In this document: one piece after another, positions 1 to 9,014 of the stretch | Position numbering within the stretch: the first letter of the stretch is position 1 | How the letters are laid out: each line of letters starts with the position of its first letter | Source of the DNA: JANSYA01 sp965243385 | GTDB lineage: Bacteria; Spirochaetota; Leptospiria; Leptospirales; Leptonemataceae | Direction: 5' to 3' | NCBI GenBank assembly: GCA_965243385.1 | Contig: CBDEUV010000002.1 | Coordinates: forward strand, 4,898,001 to 4,962,000 | Length of the DNA: 64,000 nucleotides | The notes under the pieces: generated by a model | Seen by the model: only the letters and a program-made list of their open reading frames with translations | Told to the model about the DNA's origin: nothing | The model's database searches: none | Made by a program: the position numbers and the translations under genes

Positions 1-501
1 CTTTTTCAAAAGGATCAGGCCGATCCCGGAATAGGTGTGGTCCTGCTGGCCCCGGGTGAGCTTCTCCAGATAGAGCTCCTCCAGGTCGCGCTCGAAAAGG
101 GCCTGGCAGATGGCGACGAAGTGGTCGCGCTGATTGCGGGGGATCAGGTTGGTGACCCTTAAAAGCAGGTGTTCCTGGCGTTTACGGATCTCGATCTGGA
201 CAGGCGAGGATTTGTTGCGTGAGTATTTCACCGCGTTCTCAATCAGCTCGTTGACGACTGTCGAGATGATATTCTGGCTGGCCGGTCGCTGAAAATTGTA
301 CTGAAAGTATGTGGCGACGAAATCGGCGATATCACCGCAGCGGTCCCAGTGGTCGAAGATATCGATGGGCAAAAAGGAGATCGAAAAGAAATTCTCCGTA
401 TTCCCGTCCCAATCGATCGCATCGCCCAGATGCAAATCGAGCGTCTGCTGCCCATCCGGATTCCCCGGGCCGCCTGGCGGCGTGTTCACTTGTGTTTCCA
501 T
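1..501 (-). CDS. HATPase-domain regulatory kinase (SiaB/anti-sigma-like), 3' end beyond window
   Basis: The first 167 residues are present and the gene runs off the window edge before its stop. The N-box motif NELIENAVKYS lies at residues 84-94 and a G-box-like YSGIGLILLKK at 157-167, the ATP-binding signatures of the GHKL fold used by anti-sigma and SiaB-like (DUF6272) kinases. There is no transmembrane segment and no dimerisation or phospho-acceptor domain, so it is not an ordinary histidine kinase. It lies 165 nt downstream of a membrane SpoIIE phosphatase on the same strand, the classic kinase/phosphatase pairing of partner-switching systems. Its target (a STAS or SiaC-like protein) is not in the window. 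The start is the ATG at 499-501, preceded by a purine-rich GAGAG. The exact subfamily is inferred. Confidence 0.75.
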   Translation of the reverse strand, partial: METQVNTPPGGPGNPDGQQTLDLHLGDAIDWDGNTENFFSISFLPIDIFDHWDRCGDIADFVATYFQYNFQRPASQNIISTVVNELIENAVKYSRNKSSPVQIEIRKRQEHLLLRVTNLIPRNQRDHFVAICQALFERDLEELYLEKLTRGQQDHTYSGIGLILLKK

Positions 502-666
502 GGTACTCTCGGAATCTCTCTGGTGTCGGTTCTGTCGATCCAGGCGGTCCGGCGTTTCATTTCCGCGCCCCTGGTCGTTCCTCTGTTTCGCAATCGCCTT
601 CTGTTTTTCTTTATCTGTTTCTCTTTCGTAAATACTATCGCCCCGCCGCTGCCGCCGACCGTCGTC

Positions 667-2391
667 TCAGGACGAGCGCCGTCGCAGGGGTGAGCGACGG
701 TGAATGACGACGAGACTGTAGTCGTCGAGAATTTCGTGATCGCCGGCGCCGGAGTGTTCGCGGGCGGCCCGCATAACGGCGTCGCAGATTCTGCGGGCCG
801 GTCCGTCCGGTTCCGGGTCGGCCGCCGCTTCCACCTCTTGAATTCCGTCGAGCGCTGCGGAGGAACCGGCCGCCCGCGTGCTCGTCGCGAATTCGGCGGC
901 TGCGCGACAGGCGGCGTTGATGATGCCGTGTTGTCCGAATTCTACGCCCGCTGCGTTCTCGGCTTCGGTGATGCCGTCGGTGTATAAGATGATGGTTTCG
1001 CCCGGCTCAAGATCGAATTCGTGAATCTTCAGGTATTCGTCGGAGATGCGGGCTTCGAGTCCCGCATATATTCCATATTCGATCGGCATGATTTCAAAAG
1101 CGGACTCCGGAGCCGCCGCCTGAATTCGCGCGGCGACCGACCGCTCGCCCTGAGCGGAGTCTTTTGCAGCGACTGCGGCGGCGCTACCGGGCTGAACGTT
1201 CCTGATGCGTAAAATGCACTCGTGTTCGCCGGTGAGGGCGAAACGTCCGTCGCCGAAATACCTGAGCAGGGCCAGGGTCATGATGCGGGTGTCTTCGGTT
1301 TTGATGCGAAAATCGTAAAGAATCTTGTTAATCACGCGATAGATGGTCTTCAGATCGCGGCGTTCAATTTCGGAGAGGGCGCGCAGGGTCGCGTGCACCA
1401 TCATCATCAGCACGCCGGAGTTGAGTCCGTGGCCGGTCACGTCGCCGATGGCGATCAAGCCGCCGGTTCGAAAATCGCGATCCGCTTCGCCCTGCTGCGC
1501 CGGTCCGTGCGCCCCGCCCGCGCCGTTGCCGTCGGCATTACCGACAGCGTCGTCGACCGAATAATTGAGCGCTTGCTGTCCGTCGAAGCGAATGATGTCG
1601 TAGTAGTCGCCGCCGACTTCGTCCGCGGTGACCATCACGCACGCGATGTCCAGATCGGCGAAGTCGCGGTATTCGTCGCCCGAAGGCAATACGATGTGCT
1701 GAATTTTGCGCGCGACGTCGAGTTCGTGGGACATGCGCAGGTTGTCGTCTTTGAGTTGATCGTTCAGCAGCGCGATCTGCTGGTTGGCCTGTTCGAGGCG
1801 GACCCGGGAAAAGAATTCCCGCTTTCGAATGGCGATGAATCCGTACTTGATGGCGAGGGCGGTGACCCCCGCGATGCCGGAGTTGAGCAGGGTCATCTGG
1901 AATTGCAGATCCATCGGTCCCTGTTTGACGCCGAGATACATGCCCAGGTAATAGATATAAGACACGAGCAGAATGCCCGTGGACCAGAAGAAACCCACCG
2001 GGTACAGGCCGCCGATGATAATATTGCCGACGATCCAGGCCGTCTGCGCCGAGAAATGATTCTGCATGACCGCCGCGAAGTGCGTGATCATGAAGGCCAC
2101 GCCGGACATGGTCACGATACCGGTGAACGAGCCCTGCTTCTGCAGAGCCGGCCGCCAGACCGCCAGCACACTGGTGATCAGGGCGATCGCCGAAGTCGCC
2201 ATCGAAACCGCGCGGCCCACGAACATATCGTCGGAAAAGCGGGGATAGTTAAGATGATCGGCGAAGACCGCCAGATAAGAAATCAACAGCAGGTAGGGCG
2301 GAATCACCAGACGATTGATCCGGTGCATGGTCTCGGATATTTCGAATTTGTACCGCTCGAGCTGATCCGATTTTTGAGCCCTGGTTTGCAT
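667..2391 (-). CDS. Membrane-anchored SpoIIE/PP2C-type serine phosphatase
   Basis: The protein has 574 residues. Residues about 30-185 contain roughly six hydrophobic segments, followed by a predicted coiled-coil linker (about 195-232) and a PPM/SpoIIE phosphatase domain from about 245 to the end. Metal-binding signatures are visible: DEVGGDYYD (aspartate 262) and GDVTGHG further on. An alanine/glycine-rich insert separates these two motifs. It probably dephosphorylates a small regulatory protein in response to a membrane signal. It starts 6 nt after the stop of the upstream acyltransferase-like gene and is followed by a GHKL kinase gene, so the three form one signalling operon. The family assignment is firm; the signal and substrate are unknown. 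Confidence 0.87.
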   Translation of the reverse strand: MQTRAQKSDQLERYKFEISETMHRINRLVIPPYLLLISYLAVFADHLNYPRFSDDMFVGRAVSMATSAIALITSVLAVWRPALQKQGSFTGIVTMSGVAFMITHFAAVMQNHFSAQTAWIVGNIIIGGLYPVGFFWSTGILLVSYIYYLGMYLGVKQGPMDLQFQMTLLNSGIAGVTALAIKYGFIAIRKREFFSRVRLEQANQQIALLNDQLKDDNLRMSHELDVARKIQHIVLPSGDEYRDFADLDIACVMVTADEVGGDYYDIIRFDGQQALNYSVDDAVGNADGNGAGGAHGPAQQGEADRDFRTGGLIAIGDVTGHGLNSGVLMMMVHATLRALSEIERRDLKTIYRVINKILYDFRIKTEDTRIMTLALLRYFGDGRFALTGEHECILRIRNVQPGSAAAVAAKDSAQGERSVAARIQAAAPESAFEIMPIEYGIYAGLEARISDEYLKIHEFDLEPGETIILYTDGITEAENAAGVEFGQHGIINAACRAAAEFATSTRAAGSSAALDGIQEVEAAADPEPDGPARRICDAVMRAAREHSGAGDHEILDDYSLVVIHRRSPLRRRSS

Positions 2392-2397
2392 GAAGGA

Positions 2398-3348
2398 TTA
2401 ACGAAAGAGGGATTCCCGGTTTTCGCAGTTTTCTTTCACCTGATCGGAGTAGATCAGGTTCCATTCGCCGCCGAAGTCCCGATACGAAAGCCGTACGCCG
2501 AATTCTTCAAACAAAAAACGATTTTTATAATATGTACCCGTGTATTGATCCGAGGCGTCGTATGTGGTCCAGACGCTGTCATAGTGAGCGACTTCGTAGC
2601 CGTACTGAAAGAGATCCTCGATCAATCGCTTGAAGGCGATGACGCCGAATTTCCCCTCGCGGTAAACCGACATAACTTCCAGCAGGCGCTCGAAACGCGG
2701 CGGAATCCGCACGTGCTCTCCGGTATCGGTGATCTCCGCGTACATGAAAGGCGGATAGTATCCAGGCACGCGGGCGTGCACCCGGCCCAGGCTGACCAGC
2801 TCGTCCGAGCCGTCGAAGACCGCGAAGACGTCCGAGTTTAAGTCGAACTGCCGGCTCAGCTCTATGTCGTAGTTATTGTCTTTGTAATAGAATATTTCTT
2901 TTGCGAATTCATGGGTTCGCATTATGTCGGCCGGTTTGATCAGCTCCCGGAAGGTCATATTGAAGCGGTACTGCTTTGTAATCACCGGCCGGCGGGTCGC
3001 GCTGACCAGCAAGACGCCGTCCACGGCTCGGGTCTGGAGGTCGGTGAAGCCCGCCTTGGTCAGCAGGATGTCCAGATTGCGCAGGTAGATTGCGTCGTAG
3101 GGACCGGGATAGGTGTTGACCAAACGCAGCTGGCCGCCGGCCTTCAGCAGCAGCCGGGCTTTGGTCAAATCGAAAAGATTGCCGGTGCGGTAGCGCTGCG
3201 CCTGGATTAGATCGTCGAAGGAGTCGGTGATCTGGTCTTTCATCTCCAGATCGCCCAGATCCATTTCCAGATCGATGCGATCCATGCGCTCCATATCTGA
3301 ATTTCCCAGGGCGAACAGGTCGAGGGATTTCAAATCAGTTTCGGGCAT
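2398..3348 (-). CDS. Unknown two-part protein: methyltransferase-like half plus GNAT/acyl-amino-acid-synthase-like domain
   Basis: About 316 residues if the ATG at 3346-3348 is used. Residues 60-118 resemble the C-terminal half of a class I SAM methyltransferase (LLLKAGGQLRLVN, then a KAGFTDLQ-type strand), but the glycine-rich SAM-binding half is absent. Residues about 125-300 look like a GNAT or FeeM-type N-acyl amino acid synthase: an R/K-rich strand, GRVHARVPGYY, EVMSVYREGKFG with helix RLIEDLF, and the late KNRFLFEEFGVRL, which resembles the 'Y..GF' end of GNATs. It is translationally close (6 nt) to the SpoIIE phosphatase. The start is uncertain because the frame stays open to 3594, but that upstream part carries a large hairpin and a non-protein-like composition. 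No function is claimed beyond the fold resemblance. Confidence 0.6.
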   Translation of the reverse strand: MPETDLKSLDLFALGNSDMERMDRIDLEMDLGDLEMKDQITDSFDDLIQAQRYRTGNLFDLTKARLLLKAGGQLRLVNTYPGPYDAIYLRNLDILLTKAGFTDLQTRAVDGVLLVSATRRPVITKQYRFNMTFRELIKPADIMRTHEFAKEIFYYKDNNYDIELSRQFDLNSDVFAVFDGSDELVSLGRVHARVPGYYPPFMYAEITDTGEHVRIPPRFERLLEVMSVYREGKFGVIAFKRLIEDLFQYGYEVAHYDSVWTTYDASDQYTGTYYKNRFLFEEFGVRLSYRDFGGEWNLIYSDQVKENCENRESLFR

Positions 3349-3530
3349 GCGCTGGATTTCCGAAAATTCGGTTGCGGCATTGTTGAATCCTCTTTGGACC
3401 TGAAAATAGTTTTTTTGAATCCCTTTGACTGAAACCACATTACCCCGAACTACTCCGGGCGCGTTACCCCCCGGCGCCGCGATTCTGCTTAGCTTGTATT
3501 TTTTGTGGTTTATGCATGCCCGGCCTTCAC

Positions 3531-3574
3531 CGGCTCGCGCCGCTCTTCGCTTTTGCCTGGAGCGGCGCGAGCCG
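3531..3574 (-). terminator. Strong GC hairpin downstream of ssb
   Basis: Arms 3531-3545 and 3560-3574 are perfectly complementary over 15 bp with a 14-nt loop. The hairpin lies about 90 nt past the ssb stop on the minus strand, in the 314-base gap (3349-3662) before the next gene. No U-tract follows, so it may be a factor-assisted terminator or an mRNA-stabilising structure. Nothing else is recognisable in that gap. Confidence 0.45.
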
Positions 3575-3662
3575 TTTACGGCCCGGCGGGTCATGGCCGA
3601 TTCCGCGTTGTACGCCGGGCGTTTCTTCGGCGAACCCGCCGGAAAGCGGGAGGCAGTCGGTC

Positions 3663-4091
3663 TCAGGCCGCCGCGCTTTCCGTTTGCACCGCTGCATCCG
3701 GTCGGGCGGTCTGCTGCGGAGCCCCGGTCGCGGCGGTCGTTTCGTTCTCGGTCTCGCTCTTTTTCGGACGCAGCGCGTCGAAGCGAACGTAGCGTGCGAC
3801 GATTTTCACCGAGCTGCGCGACTGTCCTTCGGCGTCCTTCCAGCGGTCCTGGCGCAGGTCGCCGATCAGCGTGACGTGATCGCCCTTCTTTAAGAAGCGA
3901 CCGCAGTTCTCGGCCAGCTTATCCCAGCATTCCACGCCGAAGTAGCTGACCATCTTGTTGCCGTCCTTATTGTTCCAGTCGTGGTTCGCGGCTACGCGAA
4001 AGGTCGTGAGCGTTTTATTTCCGCGTACCTCTCGGCTTTCCGGATCCGCTGTCAGATTTCCGTCCAGATAGATCTGTGCGATGTTTTGCAT
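3663..4091 (-). CDS. ssb: Single-stranded DNA-binding protein
   Basis: The protein has 142 residues. The OB-fold occupies about residues 1-108, with typical features: GNLTADPESREV near the N-terminus, the FRVAANHDW strand, YFGVECWDKLAENC and FLKKGDHVTLIGDLR. It protects ssDNA during replication and repair. A strong Shine-Dalgarno (AAGGAGA) precedes the ATG. The tail (about 109-142) is Thr/Ala/Glu-rich and ends in SAAA. The acidic DDDIPF-type tip that recruits partner proteins in most bacterial SSBs is missing. The gene is divergent from a helicase gene. Confidence 0.93.
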   Translation of the reverse strand: MQNIAQIYLDGNLTADPESREVRGNKTLTTFRVAANHDWNNKDGNKMVSYFGVECWDKLAENCGRFLKKGDHVTLIGDLRQDRWKDAEGQSRSSVKIVARYVRFDALRPKKSETENETTAATGAPQQTARPDAAVQTESAAA

Positions 4092-4224
4092 ATTGTGTCT
4101 CCTTGTTGCGCCCCGGCTCGCGAGGCTACTGGAGAGGGTGGCGCGCCTGTGCGGCGTTCCGCAAAAAAAACGGAACGATCGGCGTTGTGTCCGGCCTTCG
4201 TATAGCAGGGAGCGCGACGAGTAT

Positions 4225-5730
4225 ATGCAGGCGAATCAGAGCGAGGCTGGAGCCATTTCCTCCGGGCATTTCGAAAAGCACAGGTCGCGGCCGCCGAATC
4301 CGGAGCCGGAGTACCTGCGAGCTTATTCCGCGGCGCAGTTGCGGGTGATTCTCTCGGATGCGCGCGTCCGGCAGGTGGTCGCCGCGGCCGGCAGCGGAAA
4401 AACCCGCACTGTCATCGGCGCGATTGAATATGCGTTGCGCAGCGACCGGGCAGGCGAATGCGGCGTGTTCGGCGACGACCGTCGCATTCTGTTGTTGAGC
4501 TTCAGTCGCCGGGCGGTCGCGGAGCTGCGGGCGCGTTTGCCCGCGGATCTCAGGTCGTGGGTCGAGGTGTCGACCTTTCATTCGTTTTGTTTTCGCTGGC
4601 TCGCCAGACTTCGCACGATCAGGAATGGTCAGGCCGCGAACGGCGCGAAAGCGGCGCCGCTCCGCGTGATCAGTGACGAAGAGCGCGAAGCGTTTTTGCG
4701 CGACTGCTTGCAGGCCGGCGAATTCGATACCGGCGGCATTCCGTACGCGATGCTCTTCCAGCAGCCGGAGCGTTTTCGCGCGCTCTTTCCCGAAGCGGCC
4801 GCAGGAGTCTTTCGCCGGTACCGGGCCTACAAACGAGCGACCGGACTCCTGGAATACGACGATCTGGTGCAGCAAATGCTCGCGGGTTTGCGAGCGGGCG
4901 CCCCCGGTTTCGTCGAGTTGCGCGCGCGCTTTCCGCTGGTGATCGTCGACGAATTTCAGGATACCGATCCGGATCAACTGGAGTTCCTGCAGCTTTTGCG
5001 ACCCCGGCGGCTGACGGTCGTGGGCGACGACTGGCAGGCGATCTACGCCTTTCGCGGCGCGACCGTGCGTCCCTTTCTGGACTTTCGCCGCAGCTTCGAA
5101 GGCGTACGCGTCTTTCGTCTGTCTGAAAACTATCGCAGCCTGCGGCCGATCGTGCGCCTGGGAAATCGCCTGATTCGATCTTCCCGCCGCCAGCTGCGCA
5201 AGCGGGTGCGGGCCGTCCGCGGTCATGGGCCTGGTCTGCCCGTGCTGGGGTACAGCCTGTACGCCGGAGACGAGAGCCGCCTCGCGGCCGAGCTATCCCG
5301 GAGCTTCGAGCTGTCCGCCGAAACCGGCAAGCTCTCGCAGGAGTTTCGTATTCTCGTGCGGACGAATTACCGTCGATCTTGCTGGATTCGCGCGGGTTTC
5401 GCCCCGGAGCAGGTCCTGACCATTCACAAGGCGAAGGGCCTGGAATTCCCGGTCGTATTCGTGGATCTGATGGGCGGCTGGACGGCGGGCGCCGGGGCGC
5501 ATCCTCCACCGACAGATGAGGAGATTCGCGTGCTGTACGTCGCGGCTTCGCGGGCGGAGAACCTGCTCGTTTTTTTACGCGATCCGGAAGCGCGGGAAGA
5601 ATCGAGCGAATTCTGGTACTGGCGGCGTCTGCGGCTGCCCGGCCGGAACCGCGACGTATCGCCGCGCACGCTTCGGAAGTGGCTGACCCGCGAAGCCGGG
5701 TTTCGCCAGCGGCCTTCGCATTCTTATTGA
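4225..5730 (+). CDS. Compact UvrD/Rep-family superfamily 1 DNA helicase
   Basis: The protein has 501 residues. SF1A motifs appear in order: Walker A AAAGSGKT (about 53-60), motif II VDEFQDTD (241-248), motif III VVGDDWQAIYAFRGA (265-279), motif IV LSENYRS, motif V TIHKAKGLEFPVVFVD, and motif VI EEIRVLYVAASRA. It is a 3'-5' ATP-dependent helicase, probably in repair. At about 500 residues it is much shorter than UvrD, Rep or PcrA (650-750), because the 1B and 2B insertions are reduced. The ATG at 4225 was chosen because it follows an AGGGAG-like site and the upstream frame is not helicase-like. It is divergent from ssb, a plausible functional neighbour. Confidence 0.88.
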   Translation: MQANQSEAGAISSGHFEKHRSRPPNPEPEYLRAYSAAQLRVILSDARVRQVVAAAGSGKTRTVIGAIEYALRSDRAGECGVFGDDRRILLLSFSRRAVAELRARLPADLRSWVEVSTFHSFCFRWLARLRTIRNGQAANGAKAAPLRVISDEEREAFLRDCLQAGEFDTGGIPYAMLFQQPERFRALFPEAAAGVFRRYRAYKRATGLLEYDDLVQQMLAGLRAGAPGFVELRARFPLVIVDEFQDTDPDQLEFLQLLRPRRLTVVGDDWQAIYAFRGATVRPFLDFRRSFEGVRVFRLSENYRSLRPIVRLGNRLIRSSRRQLRKRVRAVRGHGPGLPVLGYSLYAGDESRLAAELSRSFELSAETGKLSQEFRILVRTNYRRSCWIRAGFAPEQVLTIHKAKGLEFPVVFVDLMGGWTAGAGAHPPPTDEEIRVLYVAASRAENLLVFLRDPEAREESSEFWYWRRLRLPGRNRDVSPRTLRKWLTREAGFRQRPSHSY

Positions 5731-5741
5731 GATGCCGATGC

Positions 5742-6737
5742 TTAAGTGATTTCCCAGGTGTCGCCGGCGTTCAGCAGCTGCTTCAGATCGCCCTTGCCGA
5801 GCTTCGCGGTGATTTCATCTTCCTGGCGCTGCATTTCCAGTTCGTACGAGGGTTTCGGAATATCTCGAAAGACGCCCATCGGCTCGGGAAAACTCGGGCT
5901 CGTCAGCTGACTCAAAAAGAAAGCGTAACCCGGCGAGGGGTTCTTTTCGTCGTGTACGATCGCCTGCCCCAGATCTTCGGTCACGGTCGGCGACATGCTC
6001 GCGTCTAAAGCCAGGCCTTTGTTTAATTCTTTACCGAAGGCCAGCTTTTCGCCGTCTTTCAAAAAGACCACGTTTTCGGCTTTGTTTTCTTTTCCGATGG
6101 TCGGCTCGAAGACCGCGTCGTTAAAGATCACGCAGTTCTGATAGATTTCGACAAAGCTCGTGCCTTTGTGTTCGTATGCGCGCTTGAAGACTTCGCCCAT
6201 GTGTTTGGCGTCTTTATCGTAAGTACGCGCGACGAAGGTTGCCCCCGCGCCGAGCGCGACCGAAGTTGCCGAAAAAGGCGCGTCCAGCGAGCCGTAAGGC
6301 GTCGATTTCGAGCGCGTGCCCGGGGTGCTGGTCGGGGAATACTGGCCTTTGGTCAGGCCGTAGATCTGATTGTTAAATAAAAGAATGTTCAGGTTTACGT
6401 TGCGGCGAATCGCGTGAATCAAATGGTTTCCGCCGATCGACAGCCCGTCGCCGTCGCCGGTGATGACCCATACAGATAGATCCGGGCGAGCCGCAGCGAG
6501 TCCGGTCGCAATCGCCGGCGCGCGGCCGTGAATCGTATGAAAGCCGTACGTATTCATATAATACGGAAAGCGCGACGAGCAGCCGATGCCCGAAACGAAT
6601 ACGATCTTCTCTTTCGGGATTCCCAGATCCGGCATGGTCTTCTGGATTGCGGCGAGAATCGCGTAGTCGCCACAGCCCGGACACCAGCGGACTTCCTGAT
6701 CGCTGACGAAATCTTTTTTGGTTAATGGTGCGCTCAT
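5742..6737 (-). CDS. korB: 2-oxoacid:ferredoxin oxidoreductase, TPP-binding beta subunit
   Basis: The protein has 331 residues. The N-terminal WCPGCGDY (18-25) and the thiamine-pyrophosphate motif beginning GDGDGLSIGGNH (94-105) with NNQIYGLTKGQ (122-132) are diagnostic of the beta subunit of 2-oxoglutarate or related 2-oxoacid:ferredoxin oxidoreductases. The enzyme oxidatively decarboxylates a 2-oxoacid to acyl-CoA and reduces ferredoxin in the cytoplasm. It follows korA by about 115 nt. The substrate (2-oxoglutarate versus another 2-oxoacid) is inferred from overall similarity to KorB-type proteins. No ferredoxin gene is adjacent. Confidence 0.92.
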   Translation of the reverse strand: MSAPLTKKDFVSDQEVRWCPGCGDYAILAAIQKTMPDLGIPKEKIVFVSGIGCSSRFPYYMNTYGFHTIHGRAPAIATGLAAARPDLSVWVITGDGDGLSIGGNHLIHAIRRNVNLNILLFNNQIYGLTKGQYSPTSTPGTRSKSTPYGSLDAPFSATSVALGAGATFVARTYDKDAKHMGEVFKRAYEHKGTSFVEIYQNCVIFNDAVFEPTIGKENKAENVVFLKDGEKLAFGKELNKGLALDASMSPTVTEDLGQAIVHDEKNPSPGYAFFLSQLTSPSFPEPMGVFRDIPKPSYELEMQRQEDEITAKLGKGDLKQLLNAGDTWEIT

Positions 6738-6852
6738 TGTGTTTTCCGTATCTGAAGTGATGTGATCTTAATTATAATATTTTCTCGATCGGGCGGATTC
6801 TCGAATTCATCGAGGTTTTACGCGCCCGATCGCGCCGGCTGTCGTCTTTTTT

Positions 6853-8733
6853 TTACAGGAGTTCGCGAATCTTCGCTTTCAGTTCGCTGACCAGGAAAGG
6901 TTTGCCTTTGATCTTGGTCATGCTCTCGACTTTGCGCAGATATTTCGACTGGATCAGCGTGGAGAGCTGTCCCATATTCAGTTCCGGCACGAGCACGGTT
7001 TCGAATTTATTCAAAATCTCTTCGAGGTTTTTGGGGAAGGGATTCAGATAACGCACGTGCGCGTGCGAAATATTCAGGCCTTCCTGCTTGCGCAGTTGCT
7101 GGACGGCGGCGCGAATCGAACCTTTGGTCGATCCCCAGCCCAATACGAGCAGCTTGCCTTCCGGATCGCCGTCAATTTCCTGATCCGGAATGAAATTCGC
7201 GATATTGTCGACTTTCGCGCGACGGGTGAGCATCATCTGCTCGTGGTTGTCGGGATCGTAGTTTACATTACCGGTCAGCTCATGTTTTTCCAGACCGCCG
7301 ATGCGGTGTTCGAATCCGGGATCGCCGGGCGCCGGCCAGCGGCGCGCCATCGTCTCCGGATCGCGACGCAGCAGCTCGAAGTCGCCGCGCTCTTCGCCGG
7401 CTGTGATGCGATTGTGCGCGATCTTTTCCAGACCATCGACTTCCGGAATCTGCCAGGGCTCCGAACCCATGATCAAATACAGATCGGTCATCAAAAAGAC
7501 CGGCGTCATGAATTTCAGGGCGATGCGCACGGCTTCGACCGAACACTCGAAGGCGTCGCCCGGAGTCGACGCCGCGATGACCGGGATCGGGCTGTCGCCG
7601 TGGCGGCCGTAGAGCGCCTGGAGTAAATCGCCCTGTTCGGTTTTGGTCGGCAGGCCGGTCGAAGGTCCGCCGCGCTGCGCGTTGATGATGATCAGCGGCA
7701 ACTCGGTCATCGCGGCCAGACCGATCGCCTCGAGCTTCAGGCAGATGCCAGGACCGGACGACGCCGTAACCCCGATCGCGCCGCCGTACGAAGCGCCGAT
7801 CGCCGAACACACCGCCGCGATTTCGTCTTCGGCCTGGAGGGTTTTGACGCCGAAGTTTTTGTGGCGCGAAAGCTCGTGCAGAATCTCGGAAGCCGGAGTG
7901 ATCGGGTAGGTTCCAAAAAATACGGGCAGGTCCGCGAGCTGCGAACCGGCGACCAATCCCAGGGAGAGCGCGGTCGCGCCGTTGATGTTGCGGTACTTTC
8001 CGGGAGGAAATTTCGCTTCGGCGATTTCGTACCGGGTCGCGAAGAGTTCGCTCGTCTCGGCGAAATAGTAGCCGGCTTTGACGGCCTTCTCGTTGGCCGC
8101 GATGATATCGTCCTTGCCTTTGAATTTCGCGCGAATCCAGGTGGAGGTCGTGCTCAGGTCGCGGTGAAAGAGCCAGTAGGTGATGCCCAGGGCGAAGAAA
8201 TTCTTCGAGCGGTCCATGAGGTGCTTCGGCAGATCGAGTTCCAGCTCTTCGATCGCGCCGCGGGTCATCTTGGTAATCGGCGCCTGGATCAGCCGGTACT
8301 TCTGGGCGAGATCGGGGTCTTCGAGCGGATTGCTTTCGTACTGGACCTTGGCCAGATTGCGGTCGTCGAAGGAGTCGGTGTTGGCGATCAGGATGCCGCC
8401 GGATTTGAGGTCTTTCAGGTTCGCCTTGAGCGCGGCGGGGTTCATCGCCACCAGCACGTCGACCGCGTCGCCGGGCGTGTGGATGTCGTGACCGGCGAAG
8501 TGGATCTGGAATCCCGAAACCCCGGCCAGAGTTCCCTGGGGCGCACGAATCTCCGCCGGAAAATCCGGGAAGGTCATCAGGTCGTTGCCGGCCACGCCTG
8601 TGGTTTTCGTGAACTGGGTTCCGGTGAGCTGCATGCCGTCGCCGGAGTCTCCGCAAAACCGAATGATGGCCGAGTCGACGGTTTCCTCGCGGACTTCGCG
8701 GCCGAATTCGGCTTCCTGGATGGTGGTGGTCAT
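6853..8733 (-). CDS. korA: 2-oxoacid:ferredoxin oxidoreductase, fused gamma-alpha subunit
   Basis: About 626 residues from the ATG at 8731-8733, which has AGGAA about 10 nt upstream; the longer upstream frame was not used. The N-terminal third is the gamma domain (IIRFCGDSGDGMQLTG near residue 22). The remainder is the alpha pyrimidine-binding domain (GTYPITPASEILHELS, EDEIAAVCSAIGASYGGA, TASSGPG). It pairs with KorB encoded downstream. The 281 bases upstream (8734-9014) hold no gene and must contain its promoter; an AT-rich stretch around 8930-8970 is the likely place, but no clear hexamers are asserted. Confidence 0.93.
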   Translation of the reverse strand: MTTTIQEAEFGREVREETVDSAIIRFCGDSGDGMQLTGTQFTKTTGVAGNDLMTFPDFPAEIRAPQGTLAGVSGFQIHFAGHDIHTPGDAVDVLVAMNPAALKANLKDLKSGGILIANTDSFDDRNLAKVQYESNPLEDPDLAQKYRLIQAPITKMTRGAIEELELDLPKHLMDRSKNFFALGITYWLFHRDLSTTSTWIRAKFKGKDDIIAANEKAVKAGYYFAETSELFATRYEIAEAKFPPGKYRNINGATALSLGLVAGSQLADLPVFFGTYPITPASEILHELSRHKNFGVKTLQAEDEIAAVCSAIGASYGGAIGVTASSGPGICLKLEAIGLAAMTELPLIIINAQRGGPSTGLPTKTEQGDLLQALYGRHGDSPIPVIAASTPGDAFECSVEAVRIALKFMTPVFLMTDLYLIMGSEPWQIPEVDGLEKIAHNRITAGEERGDFELLRRDPETMARRWPAPGDPGFEHRIGGLEKHELTGNVNYDPDNHEQMMLTRRAKVDNIANFIPDQEIDGDPEGKLLVLGWGSTKGSIRAAVQQLRKQEGLNISHAHVRYLNPFPKNLEEILNKFETVLVPELNMGQLSTLIQSKYLRKVESMTKIKGKPFLVSELKAKIRELL

Positions 8734-9014
8734 ATGCGTCTTGTTCCTGAATATGAATGAATGGCCCGGCCGCGGCCGGACTGCGTCGAATTTCGTTCGC
8801 GGGTTTCGCCGCTGCATCCAGCGGGTGGGCGACACCGGCCGAGGGGAAAGGACGGTACGGCCGATTTTATGAGACCCCTTCTGAATGCAACCTCGTTCCA
8901 GTCAGAGAAATTCGAGTCTCAAAATCCGACCACTCTTTTATCCTACCATTCCGATAGGTTTTATAGGGATTTGTCGCAGGTGTCCCCGGGAGGGCTGATG
9001 ATCTTTGCAGAACC

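Noticed and set aside
1222..2841. 539-residue plus-strand open frame
   Set aside because: It lies opposite the SpoIIE phosphatase and its upstream neighbour, has low-complexity Arg/Val/His-rich composition and no motif. It is a GC-rich shadow frame.
4126..5226. 366-residue minus-strand open frame opposite the helicase
   Set aside because: Shadow of a gene with all SF1 helicase motifs; no recognisable fold.
7280..8656. 458-residue minus-strand open frame within korA
   Set aside because: Same strand but a different frame from korA, with Arg-rich non-protein-like composition; korA is unambiguous.
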